From Alloclostridium intestinigallinarum (GTDB taxonomy: Bacteria > Bacillota > Clostridia > Christensenellales > UBA3700), in assembly GCA_904393845.1 (NCBI GenBank), contig CAJFNB010000017.1:1-30946 (forward strand): DNA of 30,946 nt. Reading direction: 5' to 3'. The position numbers were made by a program, and so were the translations under genes. Positions 7,431 through 14,834 of this stretch are shown piece after piece (the stretch's first letter is position 1; every line of letters starts with the position of its first letter). The notes under the pieces are model-generated. The model did not search any database. It saw only the letters and a program-made list of their open reading frames with translations, and was not told the origin of the DNA.

Positions 7431-7922
7431 TTATACTTTCCCCAAAGTTTTCACCATAACAAGTTCTCCGCCGTTTTGCTTTACGACCTTAAAACCTGCC
7501 TTTTCATACAGTTTTACGGCAAAGTTTTCCTTTTGTACGGAAAGCGATACAGCGGAAAATTCCGCCTCTTTCAACTTCCGTAAAATCTCCAATAAAAGGC
7601 GCACTCCGATCCCCTTGCTTCTGTATTCTTCTTCTACCGCGATAGCGAGCGACGGCGTGTTTTCATCAATGTGGGCATAATCATCTATTATTCTTGTCCA
7701 TACCGCGCCGACTAATTTTCCGCCTGTTTCCGCCACAAGACATATATCGTCAGCTTTTGTTCCGAAATTTTCGTAATATATTTTAAGTTCGGGTAATTCA
7801 ACAATACTTTTATGCGGTTTTTGTGCGCCCTGCGGTACATATATCGCCGTATAGGTAAATTTTTTCAAAAGCGATATCTCACTTTTCTTTATTTCGCGGA
7901 TAATCAAATCACTCTCAGTCAT
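7431..7922 (-). CDS. GNAT-family N-acetyltransferase
   Basis: A 163-residue protein with the acetyl-CoA binding motif EEEYRSKGIGVRLL (RSKGIG at 101-106), a preceding beta-strand TPSLAIAV, and the closing NFAVKLYEKAGFKVV segment typical of GNAT enzymes. Acceptor substrate unknown. The frame stays open upstream to 8192, but the start is placed at ATG 7922. That ATG overlaps the end of the methyltransferase gene by 8 bases and begins the recognisable domain, while the upstream extension is the shadow of the methyltransferase. Third gene of a Cdd1-DUF3795, methyltransferase, GNAT operon. Confidence 0.85.
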   Translation of the reverse strand: MTESDLIIREIKKSEISLLKKFTYTAIYVPQGAQKPHKSIVELPELKIYYENFGTKADDICLVAETGGKLVGAVWTRIIDDYAHIDENTPSLAIAVEEEYRSKGIGVRLLLEILRKLKEAEFSAVSLSVQKENFAVKLYEKAGFKVVKQNGGELVMVKTLGKV

Positions 7923-8718
7923 GCTTGCCGATATACAATAAATGGTCGCTGTATACGAAATATTGCGGATTTTCACACAGACGCAACGATAGATCCAGGT
8001 ATAAATCGCGTACGGGTTTTTCCGCTCTTTCGATATATGTAAGGCGCGGACCTGCCAGCCCTTCCTGCCCCAGAATGGCGAGTTTTTCAAAGCCGAGTTC
8101 CTTGAAAAAAGGCTCGACTTCCAAACAGTTGATAAAAGTTGCCTGCGTAAACGCCATGCCGCTCCACGATTCGTCCTTTTCCATACGGTCAAAAAGGTCC
8201 ATTGCGGGTTCGTGCAACAACTGTTCTGGAGCGGTATCGTAGTAATAATTCAGTCCCGCCGTAATCGTTATGAACGAAGCGAACAAAACGCCGCCGCCGT
8301 TCAAATGTTTTTTCGCCTGCAAAACGCACCTTTTTCTGTCCTCAACGCCCGACAGATGATAGAGCGGACCCATTAAAAGCACGTTGTCGAATTTTCCCAG
8401 CCGCAATGACGACAAATCGCGCGCGTCGCATACGTACGCCTTAACGTTTACGCCGTGTTCGCGGAATTTTTCTTTGGCAAGCGCAACATTCCCCTCGCTC
8501 AGATCTACCAAAGTGACGTCATAACCGAGCTTTGCGAGATAGACGCTGTATCTGCCCGGACCGCCGCCTATATCGAGCACGGTTTTTCCGCGCAAATACT
8601 TCTTCAGATAGTGCTTTGCAATCTCGAATTCAAAGTGAAAACCTTCCAGCCGCTCCCATTCGGCATGGGCGTTGTTGTCGTAGTTTTCTTTCACTATATT
8701 TATATCTTTTTTCTTCAC
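7915..8718 (-). CDS. Class I SAM-dependent methyltransferase
   Basis: A 267-residue protein with motif I VLDIGGGPGR (47-56), the acidic strand end VTLVDLS, a CDARDLSSL segment and VLLMGPLYHL, all in the order of a Rossmann methyltransferase. Such proteins methylate small molecules or proteins; the substrate is not evident. Start codon is uncertain. GTG at 8718 lies 9 bases after a GGGGGT site and is preferred, while an in-frame TTG at 8724 is too close to that site. The gene begins about 15 bases after the Cdd1-DUF3795 gene and overlaps the GNAT gene, so one transcript is likely. Confidence 0.85.
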   Translation of the reverse strand: MKKKDINIVKENYDNNAHAEWERLEGFHFEFEIAKHYLKKYLRGKTVLDIGGGPGRYSVYLAKLGYDVTLVDLSEGNVALAKEKFREHGVNVKAYVCDARDLSSLRLGKFDNVLLMGPLYHLSGVEDRKRCVLQAKKHLNGGGVLFASFITITAGLNYYYDTAPEQLLHEPAMDLFDRMEKDESWSGMAFTQATFINCLEVEPFFKELGFEKLAILGQEGLAGPRLTYIERAEKPVRDLYLDLSLRLCENPQYFVYSDHLLYIGKHD

Positions 8719-8732
8719 AGACAATTTACCCC

Positions 8733-9257
8733 CTATCCTTTCAGCCGCTTTACCATGCTTTCAAGATGCGCCACATTCTCTTCGTCGGAAACCGTCGGAT
8801 CTTTTGTGAATCTTTCGCAGGGCAGCTTTTCGCACGCTCCGCAGTTTTTATGCCCTTTCCCGTTTACACAACAATCGTACACTTTGCACACGTTATCGCC
8901 CGTATACTGCAACCAATACACCTTGCCTTTTATCTTGCGGCACCCGCCGCACGTTTGAGGAAACAGTCCGCATTCCGCGCATACCGCTCCGCATGGCGAC
9001 GGCTCGACAAACTCGTCTTTCCAGTACCACCATTTCAACTTTTGCGGATCGGGTTCAGGCGTATTGATAAAATATTCCACAGCTCGGTATAAGTACAACT
9101 GACAGCGGTCGATGAGTTCGCCTCTCAATGCGCACTCTTCGTCGTAAAGCTGCCGGGCGGTCCTGCCTTTCAACGACTCGACCGTAGTATAACCCATAGC
9201 AATCAAATCCTTTTCGGTAGCTTTGCCCACATTCGGAATTCTGCTAAGTTCACCCAT
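8733..9257 (-). CDS. Cdd1 helix-hairpin-helix protein fused to DUF3795
   Basis: A 174-residue protein in two parts. Residues 1 to about 85 match the Cdd1 (pathogenicity locus) family: SRIPNVGKATEKDL is a helix-hairpin-helix motif, followed by DRCQLYLYRAVEYF and PDPQKLKWWYWKD. Residues from about 88 are a cysteine-rich DUF3795 module (CGAVCAECGLF, CGGCR, DCCVNGKGHKNCGACEKLPC) that probably binds zinc. Helix-hairpin-helix motifs usually contact DNA non-specifically. The biological role of either family is unknown. An AGGGGAGA site precedes the ATG. First gene of a three-gene operon with its own promoter and a dyad element in the leader. Confidence 0.85.
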   Translation of the reverse strand: MGELSRIPNVGKATEKDLIAMGYTTVESLKGRTARQLYDEECALRGELIDRCQLYLYRAVEYFINTPEPDPQKLKWWYWKDEFVEPSPCGAVCAECGLFPQTCGGCRKIKGKVYWLQYTGDNVCKVYDCCVNGKGHKNCGACEKLPCERFTKDPTVSDEENVAHLESMVKRLKG

Positions 9258-9281
9258 AAAAATCTCCCCTTATAACTGCGA

Positions 9282-9305
9282 TTTTACGGCTGTCAGCCTG
9301 TAAAA
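9282..9305. promoter_or_regulatory. Dyad element in the leader of the Cdd1-DUF3795 operon
   Basis: TTTTACGGCTG (9282-9292) and CAGCCTGTAAAA (9294-9305) are inverted repeats of 11 bases with one extra base and only a single base between them. The tight spacing suits a dimeric repressor site better than an RNA hairpin. It lies 18 to 41 bases downstream of the expected transcription start. Confidence 0.5.
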
Positions 9306-9329
9306 CGGAATCTTATTTCAGGCGGTTTT

Positions 9330-9358
9330 ATTATAACATTTTTATCTGTACAAGTAAA
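9330..9358 (-). promoter_or_regulatory. Promoter of the Cdd1-DUF3795 operon
   Basis: On the minus strand TTTACT and TATAAT (plus-strand 9330-9335) are 17 bases apart. The leader to ATG 9257 is about 66 bases. Confidence 0.6.
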
Positions 9359-9385
9359 TACCCGCGCGGAAATTTAATTTTGCCC

Positions 9386-9414
9386 TTGACCGCGCGGCGT
9401 GCGGGTGATAAAAT
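9386..9414 (+). promoter_or_regulatory. Promoter of the nitroreductase gene
   Basis: TTGACC (9386-9391), 17 bases, TAAAAT (9409-9414). The GGAGGTGG site follows at 9420-9427. Confidence 0.7.
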
Positions 9415-9431
9415 TATTGCGGAGGTGGAAT

Positions 9432-9950
9432 ATGAATCAGGTTATTCAGACAATAAAGACAAGGCGCAGTGTGCGCGCATATAAGCAGGACCCCGTTCCC
9501 GGGGATATGCTTGACGCCGTTTTGGAAGCGGGCACCTACGCCCCTACCGGTATGGGCAGACAATCGCCTGTTATAGTGGCGGTGACGGACAAAGACACGC
9601 GCAATCAATTGATGAAGATGAACGCCGCCGTTATGGGCACGGACTCCGACCCCTACTACGGTGCGCCCGTGATAGTACTCGTGCTGGCAGACGCTTCCGC
9701 GCACACCTATGTGCAGGACGCAAGCTGCGTGCTGGAAAATATGATGCTGGCGGCACACTCGCTGGGACTGGGAAGCGTGTGGGTAAACCGCGAAAAGGAG
9801 ATGTTTGAAAGTAAGGAAGGCAAACAGCTGCTCGAAAAGTGGAATCTGCCCTCAACGCTTGCCGGCGTGGGCGCTTTGGCATTGGGTTACCCCGCCGCGC
9901 AGCCCGCTCCCGCAAAACCGCGCAAGGACGGATATATTGTAAGAGTATAA
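9432..9950 (+). CDS. Nitroreductase-family flavoprotein
   Basis: A 172-residue protein with the N-terminal FMN-binding motif TRRSVRAYK (RRSVRAY at 11-17), the APTGMGRQSP loop (nitroreductases usually have APSAxNxQP), the central ASCVLENMMLAAHSLGLGSVWV helix, and the C-terminal ALALGYP FMN contact. These enzymes reduce nitro- and quinone-type compounds with NAD(P)H. The physiological substrate is unknown. ATG 9432 is chosen because GGAGGTGG lies just upstream; a 9399 start would sit inside the promoter. Single gene with its own promoter and a downstream terminator. Confidence 0.88.
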   Translation: MNQVIQTIKTRRSVRAYKQDPVPGDMLDAVLEAGTYAPTGMGRQSPVIVAVTDKDTRNQLMKMNAAVMGTDSDPYYGAPVIVLVLADASAHTYVQDASCVLENMMLAAHSLGLGSVWVNREKEMFESKEGKQLLEKWNLPSTLAGVGALALGYPAAQPAPAKPRKDGYIVRV

Positions 9951-9969
9951 CGGATATAACACGTAAAGG

Positions 9970-9990
9970 CGCGCCTGCGGGCGCGTTTTT
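9970..9990 (+). terminator. Terminator of the nitroreductase gene
   Basis: Stem CGCGCC/GGCGCG with a TGCG loop followed by five T, 20 bases after the stop codon. Confidence 0.7.
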
Positions 9991-10041
9991 GCTTTCCGTT
10001 TTTCCGCAGACGCGGCGGAGAAGCGGGCAAAACATTTACTC

Positions 10042-10070
10042 TTGACGATTTACCGTATCGGTGCTAAAAT
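10042..10070 (+). promoter_or_regulatory. Promoter of the cytidylate-kinase-like gene
   Basis: TTGACG (10042-10047), 17 bases, TAAAAT (10065-10070), about 20 bases before the start codon at 10091. Confidence 0.7.
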
Positions 10071-10090
10071 GATTGTATAGGGAGGAATTT

Positions 10091-10702
10091 ATGAACAAAA
10101 TTATTTCAATAAGCCGCGAATTCGGAAGCGGAGGCAGGGAACTGGGAAAACGCCTTGCCGATAAGCTGGGATTTGCATACTACGACAAAGAGATAGTGCA
10201 GGAGATTGCCAACCGTTCGGAACTTTCCCTGCATTACGTCAACGATATTATAGAGCACCGCCCTTCCTTTTCGTTCCCCATTCATACGGGCGTAAGTTTT
10301 ATGATGACCGATTCCATATGGAATCCCACCCAGACGATTTATTCCGCCCAATGCGAAATATTGCGCGAGATGGCGGAAAAGTCCGACTGCGTGGTAGTGG
10401 GCAGATGCAGCGACTACATTCTGCGCGAATTCAAACCTCTGAAACTATTCGTGTATGCGGAGATGGAACATAAAATTGCGCGCTGCCGCGAGAAAAAGCC
10501 GGACGAAACGCGCACCGACAGGCAGCTGGCGCGCATGATAAAGAACATAGACAAACACCGCGCCAAATACTACGAATTTTTCACCGCTCGCCGCTGGGGA
10601 AACAAACGGCTGTACGACATATGTATAAATACTTCGGAAATTTCGGTAAAAGACGTGGCGTCCGTACTTGCCGATTACGTGCACCTCTGGAACCCTTCCT
10701 AA
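10091..10702 (+). CDS. Cytidylate kinase-like P-loop protein
   Basis: A 203-residue protein with the P-loop ISREFGSGGRELGK (residues 7-20), FAYYDKEIV, VVGRCSDYIL and an RTDRQLARMIKNIDKHRAKYYEFFT segment that fits the lid and NMP-binding regions of the Cmk-like family. This family is common in Clostridia in addition to true Cmk and may phosphorylate a nucleotide or another small molecule; the substrate is not established. ATG 10091 has GGAGGA at 10081-10086. It stands alone between its own promoter and a strong terminator. Confidence 0.88.
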   Translation: MNKIISISREFGSGGRELGKRLADKLGFAYYDKEIVQEIANRSELSLHYVNDIIEHRPSFSFPIHTGVSFMMTDSIWNPTQTIYSAQCEILREMAEKSDCVVVGRCSDYILREFKPLKLFVYAEMEHKIARCREKKPDETRTDRQLARMIKNIDKHRAKYYEFFTARRWGNKRLYDICINTSEISVKDVASVLADYVHLWNPS

Positions 10703-10735
10703 AACTGACCGTTCAATATTTTTTGACAGAAACCA

Positions 10736-10760
10736 CCGCGGCGGAAGCCGCGGCTTTTTT
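10736..10760 (+). terminator. Terminator of the kinase-like gene
   Basis: CCGCGGC (10736-10742), GGAA loop, GCCGCGG (10747-10753), then C and six T. Confidence 0.8.
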
Positions 10761-10878
10761 CTTTGCCGCGGAAAAACTCCTTTCCCGAACCTTTGCCACC
10801 GCCCCTTCTTTACGCAAAACGACTCTGTCACACTCTTGCAAAACAAACATATTTATGCAAAAAACCTTTGAACAACGC

Positions 10879-10907
10879 TTGACATACATATATATAACGG
10901 ATATAAT
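10879..10907 (+). promoter_or_regulatory. Consensus promoter of the MarR-MATE operon
   Basis: TTGACA (10879-10884) and TATAAT (10902-10907) with 17 bases between them, a perfect sigma-A consensus, which suggests that expression is held down by a repressor. Confidence 0.85.
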
Positions 10908-10914
10908 GGCGGTG

Positions 10915-10928
10915 GTACGAATTCGTAC
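10915..10928. promoter_or_regulatory. Palindromic operator at the MarR-MATE transcription start
   Basis: GTACGAATTCGTAC is a perfect 14-base palindrome starting at about +1 of the consensus promoter. Its size and position suit autorepression by the MarR protein encoded 60 bases downstream. This is inference from position. Confidence 0.6.
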
Positions 10929-10990
10929 TGTTCGCAAACGTAAACGCCGCGAAATCCGTTATCGTATTGCGGAATGAAAAGGAGATCCAT

Positions 10991-11428
10991 ATGAAGAGAT
11001 ATGACGCTGCCGAGATGAACGAGCGCCTGAACATATCCGTAAACAGGATAAACGGCGGCTACTATATATGGGCGAAAAGGCACGGTTTACAGGAAAACAG
11101 GCTTACGGTACTCTACGCCCTGGGCGACGGAAAAACGCACACTCAGACGGAGATAAGCCGCGAATGGCTGATTCCCAAAACTACCGTGAACACGGTTGTA
11201 AAAAAACTTATTTCAGAGGGACTGCTCAAACAGGAAGGCAATGATAAAAACAAGCCTCTGCACCTTACTCCAAGCGGCGAAAAATACGTTAATGCCACCC
11301 TAGGAAGCCTGTATCGGGCGGAAAACGCGGCATTGGAGCAAATTTTGGACAAGTACGGCGACGTATTCATAAAAGCGCAGGAAGAATATGCGTCCGCGCT
11401 GGAAACACGCCTTAAGGAGGACGTATGA
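10991..11428 (+). CDS. MarR-family transcriptional regulator
   Basis: A 145-residue winged-helix protein. TQTEISREWLIPKTTVNTVVKKL (about 53-75) is the helix-turn-helix, EGLLKQEGNDKNKPLHLTPSGEKYV the wing. N- and C-terminal helices would form the MarR dimer interface. ATG 10991 is preceded by AAGGAGA; an upstream in-frame start at 10967 has no such site. It overlaps the MATE gene by 4 bases (ATGA), so the regulator and the pump are translated together. It probably represses its own operon and releases it on binding a toxic organic compound, as MarR proteins do. Confidence 0.92.
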   Translation: MKRYDAAEMNERLNISVNRINGGYYIWAKRHGLQENRLTVLYALGDGKTHTQTEISREWLIPKTTVNTVVKKLISEGLLKQEGNDKNKPLHLTPSGEKYVNATLGSLYRAENAALEQILDKYGDVFIKAQEEYASALETRLKEDV

Positions 11429-12816
11429 AAAAGACGGACAACAAAGAACTTTTCGGCGCAACGCGTCCCGGGAAACTGTTCTTTCTTGCCGCCGTTCCCG
11501 GCTCGATAGGCATGCTGGCTTCTTCCCTCTATCAGCTGATGGAGGGAGTAATGGTCGGGCAGTTTTTAGGCGACACGGCTTTTGCCGCCGTCAACCTTGC
11601 CATGCCGTTCGTAATCATCAATTTCGCCGTGGCGGACCTCATCGGCGTAGGTTCTTCCGTCCTCATATCGCACTCTTTGGGCAGAAAGGAGTACGCAGAA
11701 GCAAACAATATCTTCACTTGCGCGTGTATAGGGATAGTCGTTTCTGGTACGGCGCTCGGCGCGGTTTTGTTCGGCCTTTCCTCTCCCCTGCTCAGCGTAA
11801 TGGGTGCGGAAGGCGAACTTCTGGAACTGGGCACGCAGTATCTGCGCGTATACGCGCTGTGTTCGCCCATCACCACCGCCGTTTTCGCCATAGACAACTA
11901 TCTGCGCATATGCGGCGTTATCCGCGGCAGCCTGATAATGAACGTGTGTATGTCGCTTTTGTGCATGGGACTGGAATTTTTATTCCTGTACGTCTTTAAA
12001 TTCGGCGTATGGGGCGCGGCTCTTGCCACCGCTCTGGGCATGATGGTATGCGTGACAGGCGCGTTTATCCCCTTCTTCATGGGCAAAATGGCGCTTAAAT
12101 TCGTCCGTCCAAAATTCAGATGGAACACTATAAAGAAGACGGTGGCATGCGGCATGCCCAACTTTCTGAACAACGTGGCGGCGCGCCTTACTTCGATATT
12201 TATGAATATACTTCTGCTGCGCTTCGGCGGAGAGACTGCCGTTTCCGTATACGGCGTGCTTATGTACGCGGACGGCATTATCCAGCCGCTGTTGTACGGC
12301 GCTTGCGATTCCCTGCAACCGGCAATCGGCTTTAATTGGGGCGCGGGTGACGTAAAACGTTCGCTGAGCATAGAAAAATATTGTTTTGCCGCGTGCGCCA
12401 TACTGTCCGTACTGTTTGCCGTGGTACTTATGTGCGTTCCGGAAGGCATTACGAAGCTGTTTATATCCTCGCCCGACGCCGCCACCCTGGAAATGGCGCG
12501 TGAAGCGCTCATGATTTTCGCCTGCACCTATTTCGTGCGCTGGATTTCCTTTGCCGCGCAGGCGTTCTTCCTGGCTATCGGAAAATCCGTGCAGGCAACC
12601 ATTCTTTCCGTATCCGTCGCGCTGGTGTTCCCTCTCGCGCTGATGGGCGCGTTCTATGTACTGCAGCTGTACGGACTTTGGATAAACACCCCTGTCACGG
12701 CGGGATTTGCGGGAGTCTTGGCTGTCGTAATGCTGGCGGTGTTCTTTGTCAGACTGAAAAAATCTCCCCCTTTGCCCGTATCCGCGGCTGAAGAAGGAGC
12801 CGAAAAAACCGCCTGA
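11425..12816 (+). CDS. MATE-family multidrug efflux transporter
   Basis: A 463-residue polytopic membrane protein beginning GKLFFLAAVPGSIGMLASSLYQLMEGVMVGQFLG, followed by AFAAVNLAMPFVI and SSVLISHSLGRKEYAEAN. These are the conserved first-helix and loop features of MATE/DinF-type exporters. About twelve hydrophobic helices are present in two similar halves, as expected for the family. MATE proteins export drugs and metabolites with Na+ or H+ exchange at the cell membrane. AAGGAGG lies inside the end of the marR gene. The four-base overlap makes this a classic regulator-pump pair. Confidence 0.92.
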   Translation: MKKTDNKELFGATRPGKLFFLAAVPGSIGMLASSLYQLMEGVMVGQFLGDTAFAAVNLAMPFVIINFAVADLIGVGSSVLISHSLGRKEYAEANNIFTCACIGIVVSGTALGAVLFGLSSPLLSVMGAEGELLELGTQYLRVYALCSPITTAVFAIDNYLRICGVIRGSLIMNVCMSLLCMGLEFLFLYVFKFGVWGAALATALGMMVCVTGAFIPFFMGKMALKFVRPKFRWNTIKKTVACGMPNFLNNVAARLTSIFMNILLLRFGGETAVSVYGVLMYADGIIQPLLYGACDSLQPAIGFNWGAGDVKRSLSIEKYCFAACAILSVLFAVVLMCVPEGITKLFISSPDAATLEMAREALMIFACTYFVRWISFAAQAFFLAIGKSVQATILSVSVALVFPLALMGAFYVLQLYGLWINTPVTAGFAGVLAVVMLAVFFVRLKKSPPLPVSAAEEGAEKTA

Positions 12817-12869
12817 GCCGCCATTTTTTGATTACGGCATAATATTTTTCTTTTATATGCCAATAACGT

Positions 12870-12898
12870 TTGACAAGCGCGTTTTAATATGGTAGAAT
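12870..12898 (+). promoter_or_regulatory. Promoter of the tRNA operon
   Basis: TTGACA (12870-12875), 17 bases, TAGAAT (12893-12898). The first tRNA begins about 35 bases after the expected start. Confidence 0.75.
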
Positions 12899-12939
12899 TT
12901 GTAAGCAAAAAAATTGTGGCTCTGGGTGCCTGATTTTGC

Positions 12940-13013
<74 letters not shown>

Positions 13014-13020
13014 AGTAAAT

Positions 13021-13097
13021 GAGCCTGTAGCTCAGTTGGATAGAGCAACGGCCTTCTAAGCCGTGTGTCGGGGGTTCAAATCCCTTCAGGCTCGCCA
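13021..13097 (+). tRNA. tRNA-Arg (anticodon TCT)
   Basis: Acceptor stem GAGCCTG/CAGGCTC, anticodon loop CTTCTAA, T-loop TTCAAAT, encoded CCA. Confidence 0.97.
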
Positions 13098-13103
13098 GAA
13101 TGT

Positions 13104-13181
13104 GGTGGGTATAGCTCAGCTGGTTAGAGCGCAAGATTGTGGCTCTTGAGGCCGAGGGTTCGAATCCCTCTACTCACCCCA
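13104..13181 (+). tRNA. tRNA-His (anticodon GTG)
   Basis: Acceptor stem GTGGGTA/TACTCAC with the extra G(-1) at 13104 opposite C73, anticodon loop TTGTGGC, encoded CCA. Confidence 0.96.
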
Positions 13182-13190
13182 CTTACTTGA

Positions 13191-13265
13191 AGGGGCATCG
13201 CCAAGCGGTAAGGCAACAGACTTTGACTCTGTTATTCGTAGGTTCGAATCCTGCTGCCCCTGCCA
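13191..13265 (+). tRNA. tRNA-Gln (anticodon TTG)
   Basis: Acceptor stem AGGGGCA/TGCCCCT, anticodon loop CTTTGAC, encoded CCA. Confidence 0.96.
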
Positions 13266-13282
13266 CAATTCGTTAAAGCCGT

Positions 13283-13358
13283 TGGGGTGTAGCCAAGTGG
13301 TAAGGCATCGGACTCTGACTCCGACATTTCGGGGGTTCAAATCCCTCCACCCCAGCCA
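13283..13358 (+). tRNA. tRNA-Gln (anticodon CTG)
   Basis: Acceptor stem TGGGGTG/CACCCCA, anticodon loop CTCTGAC, encoded CCA. The body resembles the preceding Gln tRNA, so this is probably a tandem duplicate with a changed anticodon. Confidence 0.96.
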
Positions 13359-13394
13359 TACAAGCACCGTGTGCCGCCGTAATAAAAATTTCGG

Positions 13395-13421
13395 CGAACG
13401 TGTTAAAAACGTTTGCTTTTT
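13395..13421 (+). terminator. Weak hairpin and T-run inside the tRNA cluster
   Basis: CGAACGT (13395-13401) can pair with ACGTTTG (13409-13415) with one G-T, followed by CTTTTT. It lies in the only long gap of the cluster and overlaps a possible promoter, so the cluster may be two transcription units. Confidence 0.4.
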
Positions 13422-13441
13422 AATAGGCGTTGTGCTATATT
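13413..13441 (+). promoter_or_regulatory. Possible internal promoter of the tRNA cluster
   Basis: TTGCTT (13413-13418), 17 bases, TATATT (13436-13441), ending 13 bases before tRNA-Lys. Confidence 0.45.
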
Positions 13442-13454
13442 ATGTAATGCTTGC

Positions 13455-13530
13455 GACCTATTAGCTCAGTCGGTAGAGCACATGACTTTTAATCATGGTG
13501 TCCCGAGTTCGATTCTCGGATAGGTCACCA
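13455..13530 (+). tRNA. tRNA-Lys (anticodon TTT)
   Basis: Acceptor stem GACCTAT/ATAGGTC, anticodon loop CTTTTAA, encoded CCA. Confidence 0.97.
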
Positions 13531-13537
13531 AAAGTCG

Positions 13538-13621
13538 GCGGATGTGGCGGAATTGGCAGACGCGTTGGACTTAGGATCCAATGTCATGGACGTGCAGGTT
13601 CAAGTCCTGTCATCCGCACCA
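13538..13621 (+). tRNA. tRNA-Leu (anticodon TAG)
   Basis: Acceptor stem GCGGATG/CATCCGC, anticodon loop CTTAGGA, long variable arm as expected for Leu, encoded CCA. Confidence 0.97.
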
Positions 13622-13631
13622 TCCAAAAAAT

Positions 13632-13707
13632 GCGGGAGTGGCTCAGTTGGTAGAGCGTCGCCTTGCCAAGGCGAAGGCCGCGGGTTCGAGTCCCGTCTCC
13701 CGCTCCA
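13632..13707 (+). tRNA. tRNA-Gly (anticodon GCC)
   Basis: Acceptor stem GCGGGAG/CTCCCGC, anticodon loop TTGCCAA, encoded CCA. Confidence 0.97.
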
Positions 13708-13759
13708 ACAAAAACGCCGCTTACGCGGCTTGAAATAGCGGCACAGCCGCGCACGATAT

Positions 13760-13835
13760 GCACCCTTAGCTCAGTTGGTAGAGCAACTGACTCTTAATCA
13801 GTGGGTCCAGGGTTCGAGTCCCTGAGGGTGCACCA
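13760..13835 (+). tRNA. tRNA-Lys (anticodon CTT)
   Basis: Acceptor stem GCACCCT/AGGGTGC, anticodon loop CTCTTAA, encoded CCA. Last gene of the cluster. Confidence 0.97.
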
Positions 13836-13836
13836 C

Positions 13837-13859
13837 AAGACGGCAAAAGCCGTCTTTTT
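13837..13859 (+). terminator. Terminator of the tRNA operon
   Basis: AAGACGGC, AAAA loop, GCCGTCTT, with the T-run following directly after the last tRNA. Confidence 0.85.
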
Positions 13860-13950
13860 ACTACCATAGTATTATTCTGCCTAGCATATGTACGCATATT
13901 CGAGTACACACAAGTAAAATCTGCTACAACAAATGAGAAGGTGACACAAT

Positions 13951-14451
13951 ATGAGAAGCTCAACTATGATTACTATAATAATATGTGTACTTATCGGAAT
14001 TATATGTATTATTACAACTATTCTCTTCCTTTTATATATACATAAGAAAAAAGAAAAAATTCGAGAACAAATTCGAGGCTTAGCCGAAAACACTCTGGAA
14101 ATGACCCCTGATGAATTTTTTAAAATGAGAAAAGCAAGTTTTGGCGGCCGCGGGCGCGCTTCATATGCTCTAACACAAAACTTCGCGGGAGTCTATATAC
14201 TATTTAATTCAACTAAAAATATGTACTATGTTGGGCAGGGAAAGGCTGTATTAAATCGCGTTAACGCACATTTTACAGGTAAGGGCAATGGCGATGTTTA
14301 CGCAGATTACAAGTATGGAGACAAGTTCACAATCAAAATGATATCTTTGGAAAAAAGCGGATATTCCACACTAAACGAATTGGAGAGAAACACAATAATG
14401 GCATACGATTCTTTTGCTCACGGATATAACAAGACTCGAGGTAATCGCTAA
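13951..14451 (+). CDS. Membrane-anchored GIY-YIG nuclease-like protein
   Basis: A 166-residue protein with one N-terminal membrane helix (about 6-30), a basic stop-transfer segment (HKKKEKIR), and a GIY-YIG domain from about 78. GVYILF (80-85) and YYVGQGK (92-98) are the GIY and YIG strands, R103 the catalytic arginine position, and LNELER (141-146) holds the metal-binding glutamate. The closing GYNKTRGN matches a Firmicutes GIY-YIG subfamily. The fold cleaves DNA or RNA; membrane attachment with a cytosolic nuclease is inferred from the topology. An AAGGTGA site precedes the ATG. It is AT-rich and sits just after the tRNA terminator, which suggests acquired DNA. Confidence 0.85.
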   Translation: MRSSTMITIIICVLIGIICIITTILFLLYIHKKKEKIREQIRGLAENTLEMTPDEFFKMRKASFGGRGRASYALTQNFAGVYILFNSTKNMYYVGQGKAVLNRVNAHFTGKGNGDVYADYKYGDKFTIKMISLEKSGYSTLNELERNTIMAYDSFAHGYNKTRGNR

Positions 14452-14834
14452 TTTGATATTTTAATTTCATAATAGGCTCGTGCTTGATTGCACAAATACA
14501 ATTATCGAAAGTTGCTTTTTGTTTGATATTGTAGTTACGCCTTATAGTCATCCGTCTTCTCCATCAAAACAAAAGGCTCATTTGGAAAGTATCGCCGTTA
14601 CGCCCGCGAAAAACGCAGAAAATATTGCCGCAATAATCCACATATCAGTCCTTGCCCCTGCTCCTTTTCCACCTTTATTATACGCCTGTTTTTTGTAAAC
14701 GGAAATAAATTTTTTATAATGAATTATAAAATCGAAGCAACCTGCGAGACAAACGTAAAGTAACCGCTTACAGCAAAATTGCGTACCGTGCAAAAGCGCA
14801 TGTGCGTTTCCCTTTATTGAATTTACGGGTTTAT
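14452..14834. other. Intergenic region with gene debris
   Basis: No complete gene. The only recognisable content is the transporter remnant at 14578-14643. Confidence 0.5.
14578..14643 (-). pseudogene. N-terminal remnant of an EamA/DMT-type transporter
   Basis: From an ATG at 14643 with AAGGA 5 bases upstream the frame reads MWIIAAIFSAFFAGVTAIL, then SK and a stop. This matches the characteristic first membrane helix of EamA-family transporters (MWxIxALLSAFFAGxTAILAK). No continuation is visible in any frame beyond the stop, so only the 5' end of the gene seems to survive. Resemblance rests on about 20 residues and could be chance. Confidence 0.4.

Noticed and set aside
10877..10910. Alternating AT tract in the MarR promoter as a separate repeat
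   Set aside because: It is explained by the -35 to -10 promoter sequence.
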